Assembly (NCBI GenBank): GCA_000824805.1
Contig: CCNA01000034.1
Coordinates: forward strand, 372,001-436,000
Source: Mesorhizobium sp. SOD10
Lineage (GTDB): Bacteria > Pseudomonadota > Alphaproteobacteria > Rhizobiales > Rhizobiaceae
DNA length: 64,000 nt
Direction of reading: 5' to 3'
The position numbers were made by a program, and so were the translations under genes. Each line of letters opens with the position of its first letter. Position 1 is the stretch's first letter. This document shows, piece after piece, positions 32,138-39,539 of the stretch. Under the pieces are notes generated by a model that saw only the letters and a list, made by a program, of their open reading frames with translations, had not been told where the DNA came from and made no database searches.

Positions 32138-32226
32138 CGTTTCTCTCCTGTTTGCGTTGGCGAGCTCCGCCCTGCCACCGCGGGGGCGGAAACACTGGCA
32201 GGTCGAACATTGGAGCTCCCGGGGCA

Positions 32227-32251
32227 AACGCCCCCGGCAAGGTGTTGTTCC
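32227..32251 (-). promoter_or_regulatory. EcfG-type promoter (GGAAC-N16-CGTT)
   Basis: On the minus strand: GGAAC at 32251-32247 and CGTT at 32230-32227, 16 bases apart, upstream of DUF1236 copy 1. Confidence 0.65.
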
Positions 32252-32351
32252 GTCAGCGACGACTAAGTTGATTTAGCGGAACCTTCGCATCCGCCCCGCA
32301 TTGGAAGGCATTGAAACTCCCAAGACTTTGAAATCCATAGGGCGGCGAATT

Positions 32352-32702
32352 ATGCGATCAGGTTCCATCAGAAGCGACATCGAACTTCGAGCCCCGGTAG
32401 CGATCGCGGTCGGCGCCGGTTTCAAGCGCGAGATCACCTCGCTGACCGCGATGCAGAACTTCCTCAAGGAATGGCCGCCGGCTGCTCGGGACGAGAGCTA
32501 TGTCACGGCGCTGCGTTCCTGCGAGGCGGCGCGGGCCGGAGAGATCGATCTGGACAAGGCGCGGCAGGCGTTCCTGATCTTCGCGAAGAAGGCGGGGATC
32601 GAGTGGACCGGCGCAGATCCGGTCGTAGTACTGCGCGAAGCAAAGATCAGGCGCAGCCGGGCGCGCGAAAACCGAGCGCAGAACAGACACGTGCCTGGAT
32701 AG
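32352..32702 (+). CDS. DUF982 domain protein
   Basis: 116 aa. The central part matches DUF982, a small rhizobial family: APVAIAVGAGFKREITSLTAMQNFLKEWPP, YVTALRSCEAARAGEIDLDKARQAFLIFAKKAG (in pieces of that order). The C-terminus is basic. Start ATG 32352 has AGGGCGG upstream; a longer frame begins at 32301. Often found in many copies in Mesorhizobium. Function unknown. Confidence 0.85.
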   Translation: MRSGSIRSDIELRAPVAIAVGAGFKREITSLTAMQNFLKEWPPAARDESYVTALRSCEAARAGEIDLDKARQAFLIFAKKAGIEWTGADPVVVLREAKIRRSRARENRAQNRHVPG

Positions 32703-32716
32703 GCACCAGCGCGCCG

Positions 32717-32760
32717 AGGCGGCGCAAGGCTGGCTCCTTTTTGGAGTGGTCGCCTGCGCC
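32717..32760 (+). other. Long GC-rich hairpin
   Basis: GCGGCGC...GCGCCGC, AGGC...GCCT and CTCC...GGAG arms around a UUUUU loop directly behind the DUF982 stop. It can be a terminator without U-tract or a structured mRNA end. Confidence 0.4.
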
Positions 32761-32899
32761 GCTCTGCGTTGCGGTGGCGCATTAAAAAGACTTAGCCGAC
32801 AGACATTGCGGCACCCGTGCGGCTGCACACCTGCAGACCGCCGCCTCCCGTCTGACGGTCGATTGCATCACTGAACATTTTTTCGGCTGGTAGCCGCTG

Positions 32900-33121
32900 T
32901 CAGGTCGGCGTCGATTCGCCCGGCGCCTCGGCGACGAATGATGCGGCGATCAGATCGTCCGCTTCGATGCGTAGGGAGCCCTCGCCGCCCCCCATGATGG
33001 CCGCGACCTTCTGGAAGGTCTTCATCTCATGCTCGGTGATCCGGGCGTCCCGCATCCTGGCTCTCAGATCGGCGACCCGCATCCCGAGCGAACGGGATGT
33101 TCCGATTTCTCGTTTCGACAT
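32900..33121 (-). CDS. Small hypothetical protein (73 aa)
   Basis: Short basic protein without a recognised family: a first segment MSKREIGTSRSLGMRVADLRARMRDAR (in parts), then a helical stretch EHEMKTFQKVAAIMGGGEG. Start ATG 33121, ribosome site GAGGAG with long spacer. A GGAAC-N16-AGTT promoter candidate lies 100 bp upstream, the same type as around it. Confidence 0.55.
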   Translation of the reverse strand: MSKREIGTSRSLGMRVADLRARMRDARITEHEMKTFQKVAAIMGGGEGSLRIEADDLIAASFVAEAPGESTPT

Positions 33122-33228
33122 GTCGGTTAGTCTCCTCCTCGCCCGCCCATACTTGTTCGCCGCCGCCCGAATCTCCACCCTGCCATCGATTTGTGTTGTC
33201 TATGAGACAGCGCGGATCCAGAGCCGCT

Positions 33229-33253
33229 AACTCAAGCGCAGAGGGAAGGTTCC
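33229..33253 (-). promoter_or_regulatory. EcfG-like promoter candidate (GGAAC-N16-AGTT)
   Basis: Minus strand: GGAAC 33253-33249, AGTT 33232-33229, one mismatch to CGTT. Confidence 0.4.
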
Positions 33254-33338
33254 GTTAGCATATGGTAACAAAATAATAATCGGTTAACGGCCCGCCGCCG
33301 GGACCGGCGACGGACCGTCCGATTTGACGCGATGTCAA

Positions 33339-33638
33339 TTAATCGAGAACCTTGATGATCTTGCGCGTGCCCGGGTCGACGATAACCGTCCGGTTATCGA
33401 CGACAACGTAACGGTATTTCACGTTCGGTACCTCGTGCAGCTCGACCGTATCGGGAAGCGTGCTGCCGATATTCAACTCGACCCCCGGAACCTTCACTGA
33501 GGCCAGCGGCTGCTTGTGCACATATTCCTTGATAACGGTTTCCTGCTCCGGCGCGATGACGACATCCTGCGCGGCAGCCGCGCCAATGCCCGCAAGAAGC
33601 AGGAAGCCGGCGGCGGCGGAGGTGAGGTGCATTTTCAT
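33339..33638 (-). CDS. Secreted DUF1236 protein (99 aa), copy 2
   Basis: Paralogue of copy 1 with the same length and layout: signal peptide MKMHLTSAAAGFLLLAGIG, AQDVVIAPEQETVIKEYVHKQP, VELHEVPNVKYRYVVVDNRTVIVDPGTRKIIKVL (in parts). ATG 33638 after a GAGAG site. EcfG-type promoter 81 bp upstream. Confidence 0.9.
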   Translation of the reverse strand: MKMHLTSAAAGFLLLAGIGAAAAQDVVIAPEQETVIKEYVHKQPLASVKVPGVELNIGSTLPDTVELHEVPNVKYRYVVVDNRTVIVDPGTRKIIKVLD

Positions 33639-33718
33639 TGGTCGTCTCTCCTATGTGGATTTGAATCATCGCCTTGATGCTGGGCCTGCGATCTTCCACA
33701 GCGGGTCGGCATTGTCGT

Positions 33719-33743
33719 AACGCCATTCGCCTGCCCTTGTTCC
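33719..33743 (-). promoter_or_regulatory. EcfG-type promoter (GGAAC-N16-CGTT)
   Basis: Minus strand: GGAAC 33743-33739 and CGTT 33722-33719, full consensus, upstream of DUF1236 copy 2. Confidence 0.65.
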
Positions 33744-33823
33744 TGCAAAATTGGACTGGCGCTTGCAAAACAACTGCCGCCGTCTTCCGCGAAATCATCG
33801 TCTTTGCCCGGCGCGGCAATTTC

Positions 33824-33848
33824 GGAACAATGCGTTGCGGGCGGGGTT
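33824..33848 (+). promoter_or_regulatory. EcfG-like promoter candidate (GGAAC-N16-GGTT)
   Basis: GGAAC 33824-33828, GGTT 33845-33848, 16-base spacer, 40 bp before the large DUF1236 gene. It partly overlaps the divergent promoter region of copy 2. Confidence 0.5.
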
Positions 33849-33887
33849 ACCCATGCGAAGGGACCGACTTTCCGAGGAGAAAATCCA

Positions 33888-34817
33888 ATGAAACACCTGC
33901 TGATCACAAGCATGATCGCGCTCGGCGTCGGTTGCGGCGCCGCGATGGCGCAAACCGAATCCGTGCAGCCGAGCGGCGGCGACAACAATTGCGCGGCCGG
34001 CGCGGCCGATTGCCAGAAGGGCGGCAAGGCCGGCGGCCAGGCCCAGGGCGAGATGAAGTCGCAAACTCAGCAGAACGCCCAAGGCAAGGCCGGCGCCAAC
34101 GCCGAAGAGCAGGCCCAGGGCAAGGCCAAGATGAAAACCGATGAACAGGCCCAGGGTCAGGCCGGCACCAGCACCGACCAAAACGCCCAGGACAACACGC
34201 AGTTGAAGAAGAAGCAGCAGGCGCAGGGCAAGACCGGCACCACCGAGCAGAACGCTCAGGGCAGCACCAAGATGCAGACCGAGCAGAACGCCCAGACCAA
34301 GACCGGCACGACCACCCAGCAGAATGCCCAGGACAAGACGAAGACCCAGACCGATCAGCAGGCCCAGGGTAAGACTGGCACAACCACCGAGCAGAACGCT
34401 CAGGGCGGCAATACCAAGATGCAGACCCAGCAGGACGCCCAGGGCAAGACCGGCACAACTACCGAGCAGAATGCTCAGGGCACTACCAAGATGCAGACCG
34501 AGCAGAACGCCCAGGGGAACACCAATGTCGAGACCGACCAGAACAAGACGGCCTCGATCAACAATGTGACGGTGGAGCAGAAGACGCAGATCACGCAGGT
34601 CATTCATGAGACCCATGTCGAGCCGGTTCGCGATGTCAGCTTCGAAATCTCCGTCGGCGTCGAGGTGCCGCGCCACAAGGTGCGTCTGCATCGCCTGCCG
34701 GCCCGTATCGTCAAGATCGTTCCGGCTTACGAGAGTTATGAGTATTTCGTGTTGGCCGACGGACGCATCGTCATTGTCGACCCGGACACCTACAAGATTG
34801 TAGTGATCCTGAGCTGA
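33888..34817 (+). CDS. DUF1236 protein with long Gln/Thr/Gly-rich repeat domain (309 aa)
   Basis: Signal peptide (MKHLLITSMIALGVGCGAAMA), then about 180 residues of imperfect repeats of 10-22 residues built on TEQNAQGKTGTTT and KMQTEQNAQ (residues about 45-225), with nearly no hydrophobics, likely disordered. The C-terminus is the DUF1236 domain: VEPVRDVSFEISVGVEVPRHKVRLHRLPARI and EYFVLADGRIVIVDPDTYKIVVIL (in parts). The repeat tract is prone to change in length. EcfG-like promoter upstream, hairpin terminator directly behind. Role in the envelope is likely, exact role unknown. Confidence 0.88.
   Translation: MKHLLITSMIALGVGCGAAMAQTESVQPSGGDNNCAAGAADCQKGGKAGGQAQGEMKSQTQQNAQGKAGANAEEQAQGKAKMKTDEQAQGQAGTSTDQNAQDNTQLKKKQQAQGKTGTTEQNAQGSTKMQTEQNAQTKTGTTTQQNAQDKTKTQTDQQAQGKTGTTTEQNAQGGNTKMQTQQDAQGKTGTTTEQNAQGTTKMQTEQNAQGNTNVETDQNKTASINNVTVEQKTQITQVIHETHVEPVRDVSFEISVGVEVPRHKVRLHRLPARIVKIVPAYESYEYFVLADGRIVIVDPDTYKIVVILS
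34060..34545 (+). repeat. Intragenic tandem imperfect repeats coding Gln/Thr-rich units
   Basis: DNA units such as CAGAACGCTCAGGGC and ACCAAGATGCAGACC recur many times. Copy-number variation by recombination or slippage is expected here. Confidence 0.7.
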
Positions 34818-34839
34818 TCCGGCCAGCACAGCGAATAGG

Positions 34840-34866
34840 GGCCCGCCCAGCCGGCGGGCCTTTTTG
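34840..34866 (+). terminator. Rho-independent terminator
   Basis: GCCCGCC-cagcc-GGCGGGC followed by CTTTTT, 23 bp behind the stop of the repeat-containing DUF1236 gene. Confidence 0.85.
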
Positions 34867-34953
34867 CGTGGGAGAGAGACATCCGAACACGCCCGGCATC
34901 CGCCTGCACATGCACTGCAGTTTGTTAGATATCCGTTGAATCCCGTTGCCGAG

Positions 34954-34979
34954 GGAACGATCCGGCGCAATTCACAGTT
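34954..34979 (+). promoter_or_regulatory. EcfG-like promoter candidate (GGAAC-N17-AGTT)
   Basis: GGAAC 34954-34958 and AGTT 34976-34979. Lies 120 bp before the SyrA-like gene; one mismatch. Confidence 0.4.
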
Positions 34980-35094
34980 GTCACAACGGAAGTCCTGCGT
35001 CCGTCGTCCCTATTGGAGCCGGACGAAAGGGCGATAGGCCCGCCGGCAAATCGTTCAAGCTTGCGGTCCTCCGGGAAAAGGTGCATGGGTCACG

Positions 35095-35454
35095 ATGGGT
35101 AGAGACATGGGCGAGATCGTCGACGATCGAATTTGGTCGGGGCGCTCGGTTGGGCAAATGTATTTTCCGCAGTTTCTTGTGGGAATGGTGGCAACGCTTC
35201 TGGTCATCCTCGGCTGGACCTTCATGTCCACGGGATCTGTCTGGGTGGCGATCGGCTGGACGTTCCTGGCGGCCGTGGTTCTGCAGGCCGGTTATTTCGT
35301 GGCCGTGCTCTGGCTCGTGCAAGACGAGACCCGCGTGCCCGACGAAGGCAAGGCGGAGGCCAGCTCGGCGCCCGCTAAGATACCCGGCCCGTTCGAACGC
35401 GACGGCATCATCCACGCTCTCATCTTGCGGCTTTTCCCGAAACTGCTTCCCTAA
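35095..35454 (+). CDS. SyrA/ExoX-like exopolysaccharide production repressor
   Basis: 119 aa as opened here. Two membrane helices, FLVGMVATLLVILGWTF and WVAIGWTFLAAVVLQAGYFVAVLWLV (listed in parts), match the small SyrA/ExoX membrane proteins that down-regulate succinoglycan synthesis in rhizobia. Family proteins usually begin at MYFPxF; ATG 35158 encodes exactly that, but has no ribosome site, so the start is unsure (35095, 35107 or 35158). The extra C-terminal ~35 residues are hydrophilic and end in a short hydrophobic helix. Confidence 0.7.
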   Translation: MGRDMGEIVDDRIWSGRSVGQMYFPQFLVGMVATLLVILGWTFMSTGSVWVAIGWTFLAAVVLQAGYFVAVLWLVQDETRVPDEGKAEASSAPAKIPGPFERDGIIHALILRLFPKLLP

Positions 35455-35725
35455 TCACTTGCGTGGCACCTCGCGGCCGCGACCTATTCACCTTTTTTCC
35501 TTTCGAGAGACGGCCGCGCTGCAATAGCCGGCAACGTCGTATTCTTTGCTCGAATGCAGGAGCCGGTCTACGGCTCGGCGTCAAAGCCTCGAAGCGCCGG
35601 CAACCTGCACGACCGCCGGCGGCCGCCTTTACCGAAGTCACTGCGGCGCAACGCAACGGCAGGCTTGCAGTCGCCGGAACTGCAGCCCGGGGTGGCTGCA
35701 ATCCTGCCGGGTTTTCCGAGCCAGG

Positions 35726-36133
35726 CTAGCGCGCGGCAGCCGGTGAGGCTGAGCGCACCGTTTCCGAAGACGAGAAGACGACGAAGCCAAAGACCAGTAC
35801 TGCGGCGGCGACGATCAGCGAACCTGTTGCCACGACCGGCTCGATCTCCGGATGGCCTGCCGCCAGCATCCAGTAGAGCGCCGGCAGCATGATCACGATG
35901 CCGACCGTATAGAGGCCATAATGGATCATGGCGATGCGGCGCTCGGCCTTGGCCGGGTTGAGTGCATAATAGCCGCCGAAGATGGCGCTGGTCACCCAGC
36001 CAAGAAGGTTGATGTGAGCATGGGCCGGGAAGGCGCCGTGATCGCCCGAAATCGCCATCTGCAGCCCGGCGGCGACGCCCAGGATGAGAAAGACGATGGC
36101 CGTCTTGAAGAAGAGGTCCGATACGCGTGGCAT
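35726..36133 (-). CDS. Four-helix membrane protein resembling a heme-copper oxidase subunit I fragment
   Basis: 135 aa with four hydrophobic helices. Segments GDHGAFPAHAHINLLGWVTSAIFGGYYAL (in parts) show His residues placed as in the first helices of cbb3/NorB-type subunit I; the second pair is at MIHYGLY. Too short to be an oxidase; likely a small standalone heme or quinone-binding membrane protein, as annotated in many rhizobia under the label cytochrome-c-oxidase-like. ATG 36133 follows GGGAGGACAAC. Alternative: unrelated DUF membrane protein. Confidence 0.7.
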   Translation of the reverse strand: MPRVSDLFFKTAIVFLILGVAAGLQMAISGDHGAFPAHAHINLLGWVTSAIFGGYYALNPAKAERRIAMIHYGLYTVGIVIMLPALYWMLAAGHPEIEPVVATGSLIVAAAVLVFGFVVFSSSETVRSASPAAAR

Positions 36134-36264
36134 TTGTTGTCCTCCCAATGCCTCTGTAAACCCGACTCTACGAAGTCTACATCCTATAAGCCATACTAGC
36201 CATGGCGCACCTAAGTCGATGCCCCTTTCGGGCGAAAGCTGCAAGGCGGGTCGGCGACTTTGTG

Positions 36265-36350
36265 AAAAAAGGCTCGCCTCTCTCGAGGCGAGCCAAAAAG
36301 AGAGCCGGGCTTGAGATCGGCTCCCATCCAGGTTGCCACCTGAATTTCAA
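36265..36350 (-). ncRNA. Small RNA, copy A (hairpin plus Rho-independent terminator)
   Basis: Read on the minus strand: CAGGT-ggca-ACCTG hairpin (36342-36329), a 34-base linker ending in CCGGCTC, then the terminator GGCTCGCCTC-gaga-GAGGCGAGCC (36294-36271) followed by TTTTTT. The same elements in the same order recur on the plus strand at 37.6 kb. No gene ends here on the minus strand, so the terminator needs a separate transcript. Roughly 85 nt; the 5' end is not fixed. No known RNA family is named. Confidence 0.65.
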
Positions 36351-36623
36351 ATATGGCTAACGTAGCAGAGTGCGGGATTTATTCCACCGCGATAGCGATT
36401 CGATCCCGTAAGCCTTCCAATCCGCGCGGCAGAGAAAGCCTTTCGCCGACCGGGCGCCGCGAACAAAACGCGCCGACCAGGACATCCCTTCCCTTCCGGC
36501 CGGCTGGCAAAAACATGCGCTTCAGGGTCCGATCTTCAGCCCAGGCGCGCCTTGCAAGCGCGCGACATTTGGGCAATGCTTGGCATTGGGGAGTGGTTTC
36601 CGTAATTTCGGAAGCACGATTAC

Positions 36624-37166
36624 ATGTTCATCGACTACTACGAACTTCTGGAAATAAGCCCGAACGCCAATTCTGAGACCATCGAGCGGATCTTCCGCTA
36701 CTTTGCCATGCGCTACCATCCCGACAATCGGGAAACCGGCAATGAATCGCGCTTCAGCGAGATCGTGGAAGCCCACAATACGCTTCGCGATCCGGTCAAA
36801 CGGGCACAGTACGATATCCTTTATCGCGAGCATCTGGGCCTTCGCCACGAGCTCACGGAAGGAGCGCGCGACGGCGGCGGCATGGAGAGGGATAGCATCA
36901 TCCAGGCCAATCTGCTGTCGCTTCTCTATGTGAGGCGCCGGCGGGACGTCAACAATCCGGGCATCGGCGACGAAGAGCTCGAGCGCCTGTCGGGCTGCCC
37001 TCGCGAGCACCTGGAATTCCATCTGTGGTACCTGAAGGCGAAGGGCTTCATCGGCAGAACCGAGAACGGAACATTCGCCATCACCGTCGAAGGCATCGAT
37101 CACGCTGGGATGAAACGCGGCGGAGAGCGAGCCGATGCCACCCGCCTCCTCGATCACGCCGATTAG
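36624..37166 (+). CDS. J-domain (DnaJ-like) protein with winged-helix-like C-terminus
   Basis: 180 aa. Residues 1-70 are a J domain: DYYELLEISPNAN, a basic helix II and the HPD tripeptide at 32-34 (RYHPDN), with QYD in helix IV. The C-terminal 100 residues (QANLLSLLYVRRR, DEELERLSGCPREHLEFHLWYLKAKGFIGR in parts) resemble a winged helix, as in DnaJ-like regulatory proteins. It would stimulate an Hsp70 ATPase at a specific client, perhaps DNA-bound. Flanked on both sides by the twin small RNAs; a 13-bp hairpin (37181-37212) directly behind it may terminate. Confidence 0.9.
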   Translation: MFIDYYELLEISPNANSETIERIFRYFAMRYHPDNRETGNESRFSEIVEAHNTLRDPVKRAQYDILYREHLGLRHELTEGARDGGGMERDSIIQANLLSLLYVRRRRDVNNPGIGDEELERLSGCPREHLEFHLWYLKAKGFIGRTENGTFAITVEGIDHAGMKRGGERADATRLLDHAD

Positions 37167-37180
37167 ACCGACCATCGAAA

Positions 37181-37212
37181 GCCCGCCTACTGGCGCTGAA
37201 CCAGTGGCGGGC
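37181..37212 (+). terminator. Hairpin behind the J-domain gene
   Basis: GCCCGCC(t)ACTGG pairs with CCAGTGGCGGGC around an eight-base loop; no U-tract, so termination efficiency is uncertain. Confidence 0.5.
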
Positions 37213-37524
37213 TCGATGAAGGACAGCTACATCCCCCGAGGATCGACTGTCGTCTCCTCAACTCCCATAGCTGGGCTCGGTTCGCCGGGGGCGGGGTCTG
37301 AAGCCATGCACCATGGCGGGCAAGAACAGGGAGCGCACGGTTACATTGGCGTTCTGCTTCACCAGATACAAGGCGATTGAGGTCCGACGCGCCGACGCAT
37401 CGGGCCGGTGCCGACCCCGTCAAGGGTGATTGCGAGGACGCCCCGCCGAGGGCTTGACGCAATCCCGCTTGGCTGGCGGCTCGAATATCAAAAGTGTTGC
37501 CGACCTGTCAGGCCAACGATAAGT

Positions 37525-37545
37525 GTATCGGAATGCGATACTTTT
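37525..37545 (+). other. Short stem-loop with TTTT
   Basis: GTATCG-gaatg-CGATAC then TTTT, 85 bp before small RNA copy B. Could end a transcript from upstream. Confidence 0.3.
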
Positions 37546-37629
37546 GGCGAAAGAAAGCCAGCAACGCCCGAACACCCGCACTGCAAGGCCGGAGTCTTAC
37601 TTTTCATCGTCCAAGAAAGCACCGGCCGT

Positions 37630-37726
37630 TCGTGAAAACAGGTGGCAACCTGTAGCTGGAACCGACACCCAACAATGCGGCTCCCGCTTTGGCTCGCCTC
37701 GTCCGAGGCGCGCCATTTTTCTTTCT
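37630..37726 (+). ncRNA. Small RNA, copy B (homologue of copy A)
   Basis: CAGGTGGCAACCTG hairpin at 37639-37652, linker with CCGAC and a GGCTC block before the terminator, hairpin GGCTCGCCTC-gtc-CGAGGCGCGCC with ATTTTTCTTTC at 37691-37726. Alignment with copy A is exact in the first hairpin and nearly exact in the terminator arms, while the linker differs, the pattern expected for functional RNA paralogues. It diverges from copy A around the J-domain gene. No protein frame here is convincing. Confidence 0.65.
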
Positions 37727-37757
37727 AAGACCGCGAATTCGAGGTCGCCGGCATACC

Positions 37758-37786
37758 AAAAAAGCCGCCGGGCGAGGCCCGGCGGC
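37758..37786 (-). terminator. Rho-independent terminator of the Gly-rich protein gene
   Basis: Minus-strand GCCGCCGGGC-ctc-GCCCGGCGGC stem followed by TTTTTT, 34 bp behind the stop of the gene at 37821. Confidence 0.85.
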
Positions 37787-37820
37787 GTCTTCGTTCACCC
37801 TTTGGTCGGTTCGTCCCGCC

Positions 37821-38675
37821 TTATGGGGTTGTCGTAGTCGCCGTGGCGGCGGCAATGGCGTCGATCTTGCCTGCCAGCGTGTCCTTGGCCCAGGCGGTGA
37901 CGTCGGCATCGACCGGCTTGTTGGCCATGTCGGTGAGAGCTGTATCCAACGAGGCGTCGGTGGGGGCGGGCGCGTTGTCAACCGCAGTCTGAGCATCGGT
38001 GACCGCTTGGTTGTCGGCCGTGATTGCCGTGTTCTGCGCGTCGATCTGCGCCTGAACGTCAGCAATCTGCGCATCGAGGGCCGCCTGCTGGTCGGGCGTG
38101 AAGCCCGTTGTGTCCGTCGCATTGAGATCAGCGAGCTGCTGAGTGAGGTCGGCGAGCTTGCTCTGGTCGGCGGCCAGTTGGGCGTTCGCCGCGTCGAGCG
38201 CGGCCTGAGCGTTCTTGGCCGCCGCGGCCTGCGTGACGTAAGCCTGGATGCCGGCGAACTTCTTGCTCTTGGAATTCATGTAGGCGTTGATGTTGCGCTG
38301 CAGCGAGTTCAGCCGGCCGAGCTTGGCGTGGATGTTCTTTTCCTTGGGCGTGGCGGCCGTTGTCGTATCGTCAGTTGTCGTGTCGTCGGTCGAGCTGTCA
38401 TCCGACGCGCTGGCATCGGCGCTCTTGTTGTGGCCCGGAGCCGACGCCGACTTGCCGTGCGAGGCGCCGCTCTTGCCGCTGCCCCCGCCATTTCCATTAC
38501 CACCGTTGCCGTTGCCGCCGTTGCCGTTGCCGCCGTTGCCGCCATTGCCATTGCCGCCGCCATGGCTGCCGCCATTGCCGTGGCCGCCACCATTACCGCC
38601 GGCGCCGGCAAGCGCCGGCGCGGCCGCGAGCGCAAGAATGGCAAGGGATGCCAGGAGTGTCTTTCGCAACGTCAT
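37821..38675 (-). CDS. Secreted Gly-rich/coiled-coil protein (284 aa)
   Basis: Signal peptide (MTLRKTLLASLAILALAAAPALA), a strongly biased Gly/Asn/His segment (GNGGNGNGG units, residues about 25-65), a Ser/Asp/Thr-rich linker, then a long Ala/Gln/Asp coiled coil (ALDAANAQLAADQSKLADLTQQLADLN in parts) up to residue 240. Outer-envelope or secreted structural protein; homologues of this plan occur in Mesorhizobium. ATG 38675 has GGAGAAGC upstream. Its own terminator follows. Confidence 0.85.
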   Translation of the reverse strand: MTLRKTLLASLAILALAAAPALAGAGGNGGGHGNGGSHGGGNGNGGNGGNGNGGNGNGGNGNGGGSGKSGASHGKSASAPGHNKSADASASDDSSTDDTTTDDTTTAATPKEKNIHAKLGRLNSLQRNINAYMNSKSKKFAGIQAYVTQAAAAKNAQAALDAANAQLAADQSKLADLTQQLADLNATDTTGFTPDQQAALDAQIADVQAQIDAQNTAITADNQAVTDAQTAVDNAPAPTDASLDTALTDMANKPVDADVTAWAKDTLAGKIDAIAAATATTTTP

Positions 38676-38974
38676 TGTGCTTCTCCGCAGATGAATCGAC
38701 GCATGGCCCAACCGCTAGGTAGCGTCTTATGAGAATTTCCTAACGGCGTCGGATAAACTTTAAGCAATCGCGGTCGTGAAATGAGAGCATAGCAGCCATC
38801 GCTTGGCAGCTTTCGCGAAAAATCGCTCTAACTGCTTGAAATCTAACGAAAATACAAAGGGCTTAGCGCCCTTGGGCCGTTTGGAACAATGAGGGCCCTT
38901 GTCCCGCCGGACCATGGTCCGAGGAGGTAAGTGCAGCCGCGAAATCCCCGCGTTCGGGAACATATACATCACTC

Positions 38975-38999
38975 GGAACTCTGCCCGAAGGTCAGGGTT
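38975..38999 (+). promoter_or_regulatory. EcfG-like promoter candidate (GGAAC-N16-GGTT)
   Basis: GGAAC 38975-38979, GGTT 38996-38999, 16-base spacer, 39 bp before the small secreted protein gene. Upstream at 38908-38921 lies the perfect palindrome CGGACCATGGTCCG. Confidence 0.5.
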
Positions 39000-39037
39000 A
39001 AACAGGCGGAGGGACATTTCCAAAAAGGATAGTCATC

Positions 39038-39328
39038 ATGAGCCGAATTCTTCTCACCGCCGCCTTCGTTGCTTTGTCCTGTGGCCTGGCCACAGCCCAG
39101 TCGGGCACGTCGTCGGGCACCTCTTCGTCATCGTCGACCACGACCACGATGCCTAGCAGCCAGGGCACGGACCAGACGACGACGAATTCGACCAACCCGA
39201 ATTCGGCGAAGGATTGCGCGCCCGGGCAGCAGGCCGGCAGCGCAAAGCAGGCAGCGCCTGGGCAGCAGGACACAAGCGCGAAATCGAATGCTCCCGGCCA
39301 GATGAAAACGACAACGGAAGGCTGTTAG
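39038..39328 (+). CDS. Small secreted Ser/Thr-rich protein (96 aa)
   Basis: Signal peptide (MSRILLTAAFVALSCGLATA), a Ser/Thr/Gln-rich low-complexity middle, and three NAPGQ-type units (CAPGQQAG, AAPGQQDT, NAPGQMKT) near the C-terminus, ending in Cys. Ribosome site AAAAAGGA. Resembles the DUF1236-type repeat protein in composition. EcfG-like promoter upstream. Function unknown. Confidence 0.7.
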   Translation: MSRILLTAAFVALSCGLATAQSGTSSGTSSSSSTTTTMPSSQGTDQTTTNSTNPNSAKDCAPGQQAGSAKQAAPGQQDTSAKSNAPGQMKTTTEGC

Positions 39329-39346
39329 CCGAGCGGGCACCGCTGA

Positions 39347-39495
39347 CCAATTCCAGGAAAAATGCGCAGCGGTTCTGCCCGGAATTGCACAAAACAGATG
39401 CTTACAGCGGTTCGGCGATCTGCGTATGCCGGACCGCTCTGGCTCTTGCGCCGTCGGCATCCGGCCCCGATTGGCCACGGTTTTCCTGGAATTGG
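39347..39495. mobile_element. MITE-like element with 15-bp terminal inverted repeats
   Basis: Perfect inverted repeats CCAATTCCAGGAAAA (39347-39361) and TTTTCCTGGAATTGG (39481-39495), flanked on both sides by CTGA (39343-39346 and 39496-39499), as a four-base target duplication would be. No open frame inside that looks coding. Confidence 0.4.
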
Positions 39496-39539
39496 CTGAC
39501 CGCCCTTCTGCGTGGCGACCGCCTCGGTATCGGACTGCG

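Noticed and set aside
32277..32302. GGAAC-N16-CATT before the DUF982 gene as an EcfG promoter
   Set aside because: The -10 part deviates in the conserved GTT, so it was not counted.
37408..37837. Overlapping small plus-strand frames around small RNA copy B
   Set aside because: They cross a clear terminator hairpin, have no ribosome sites and no protein-like pattern.
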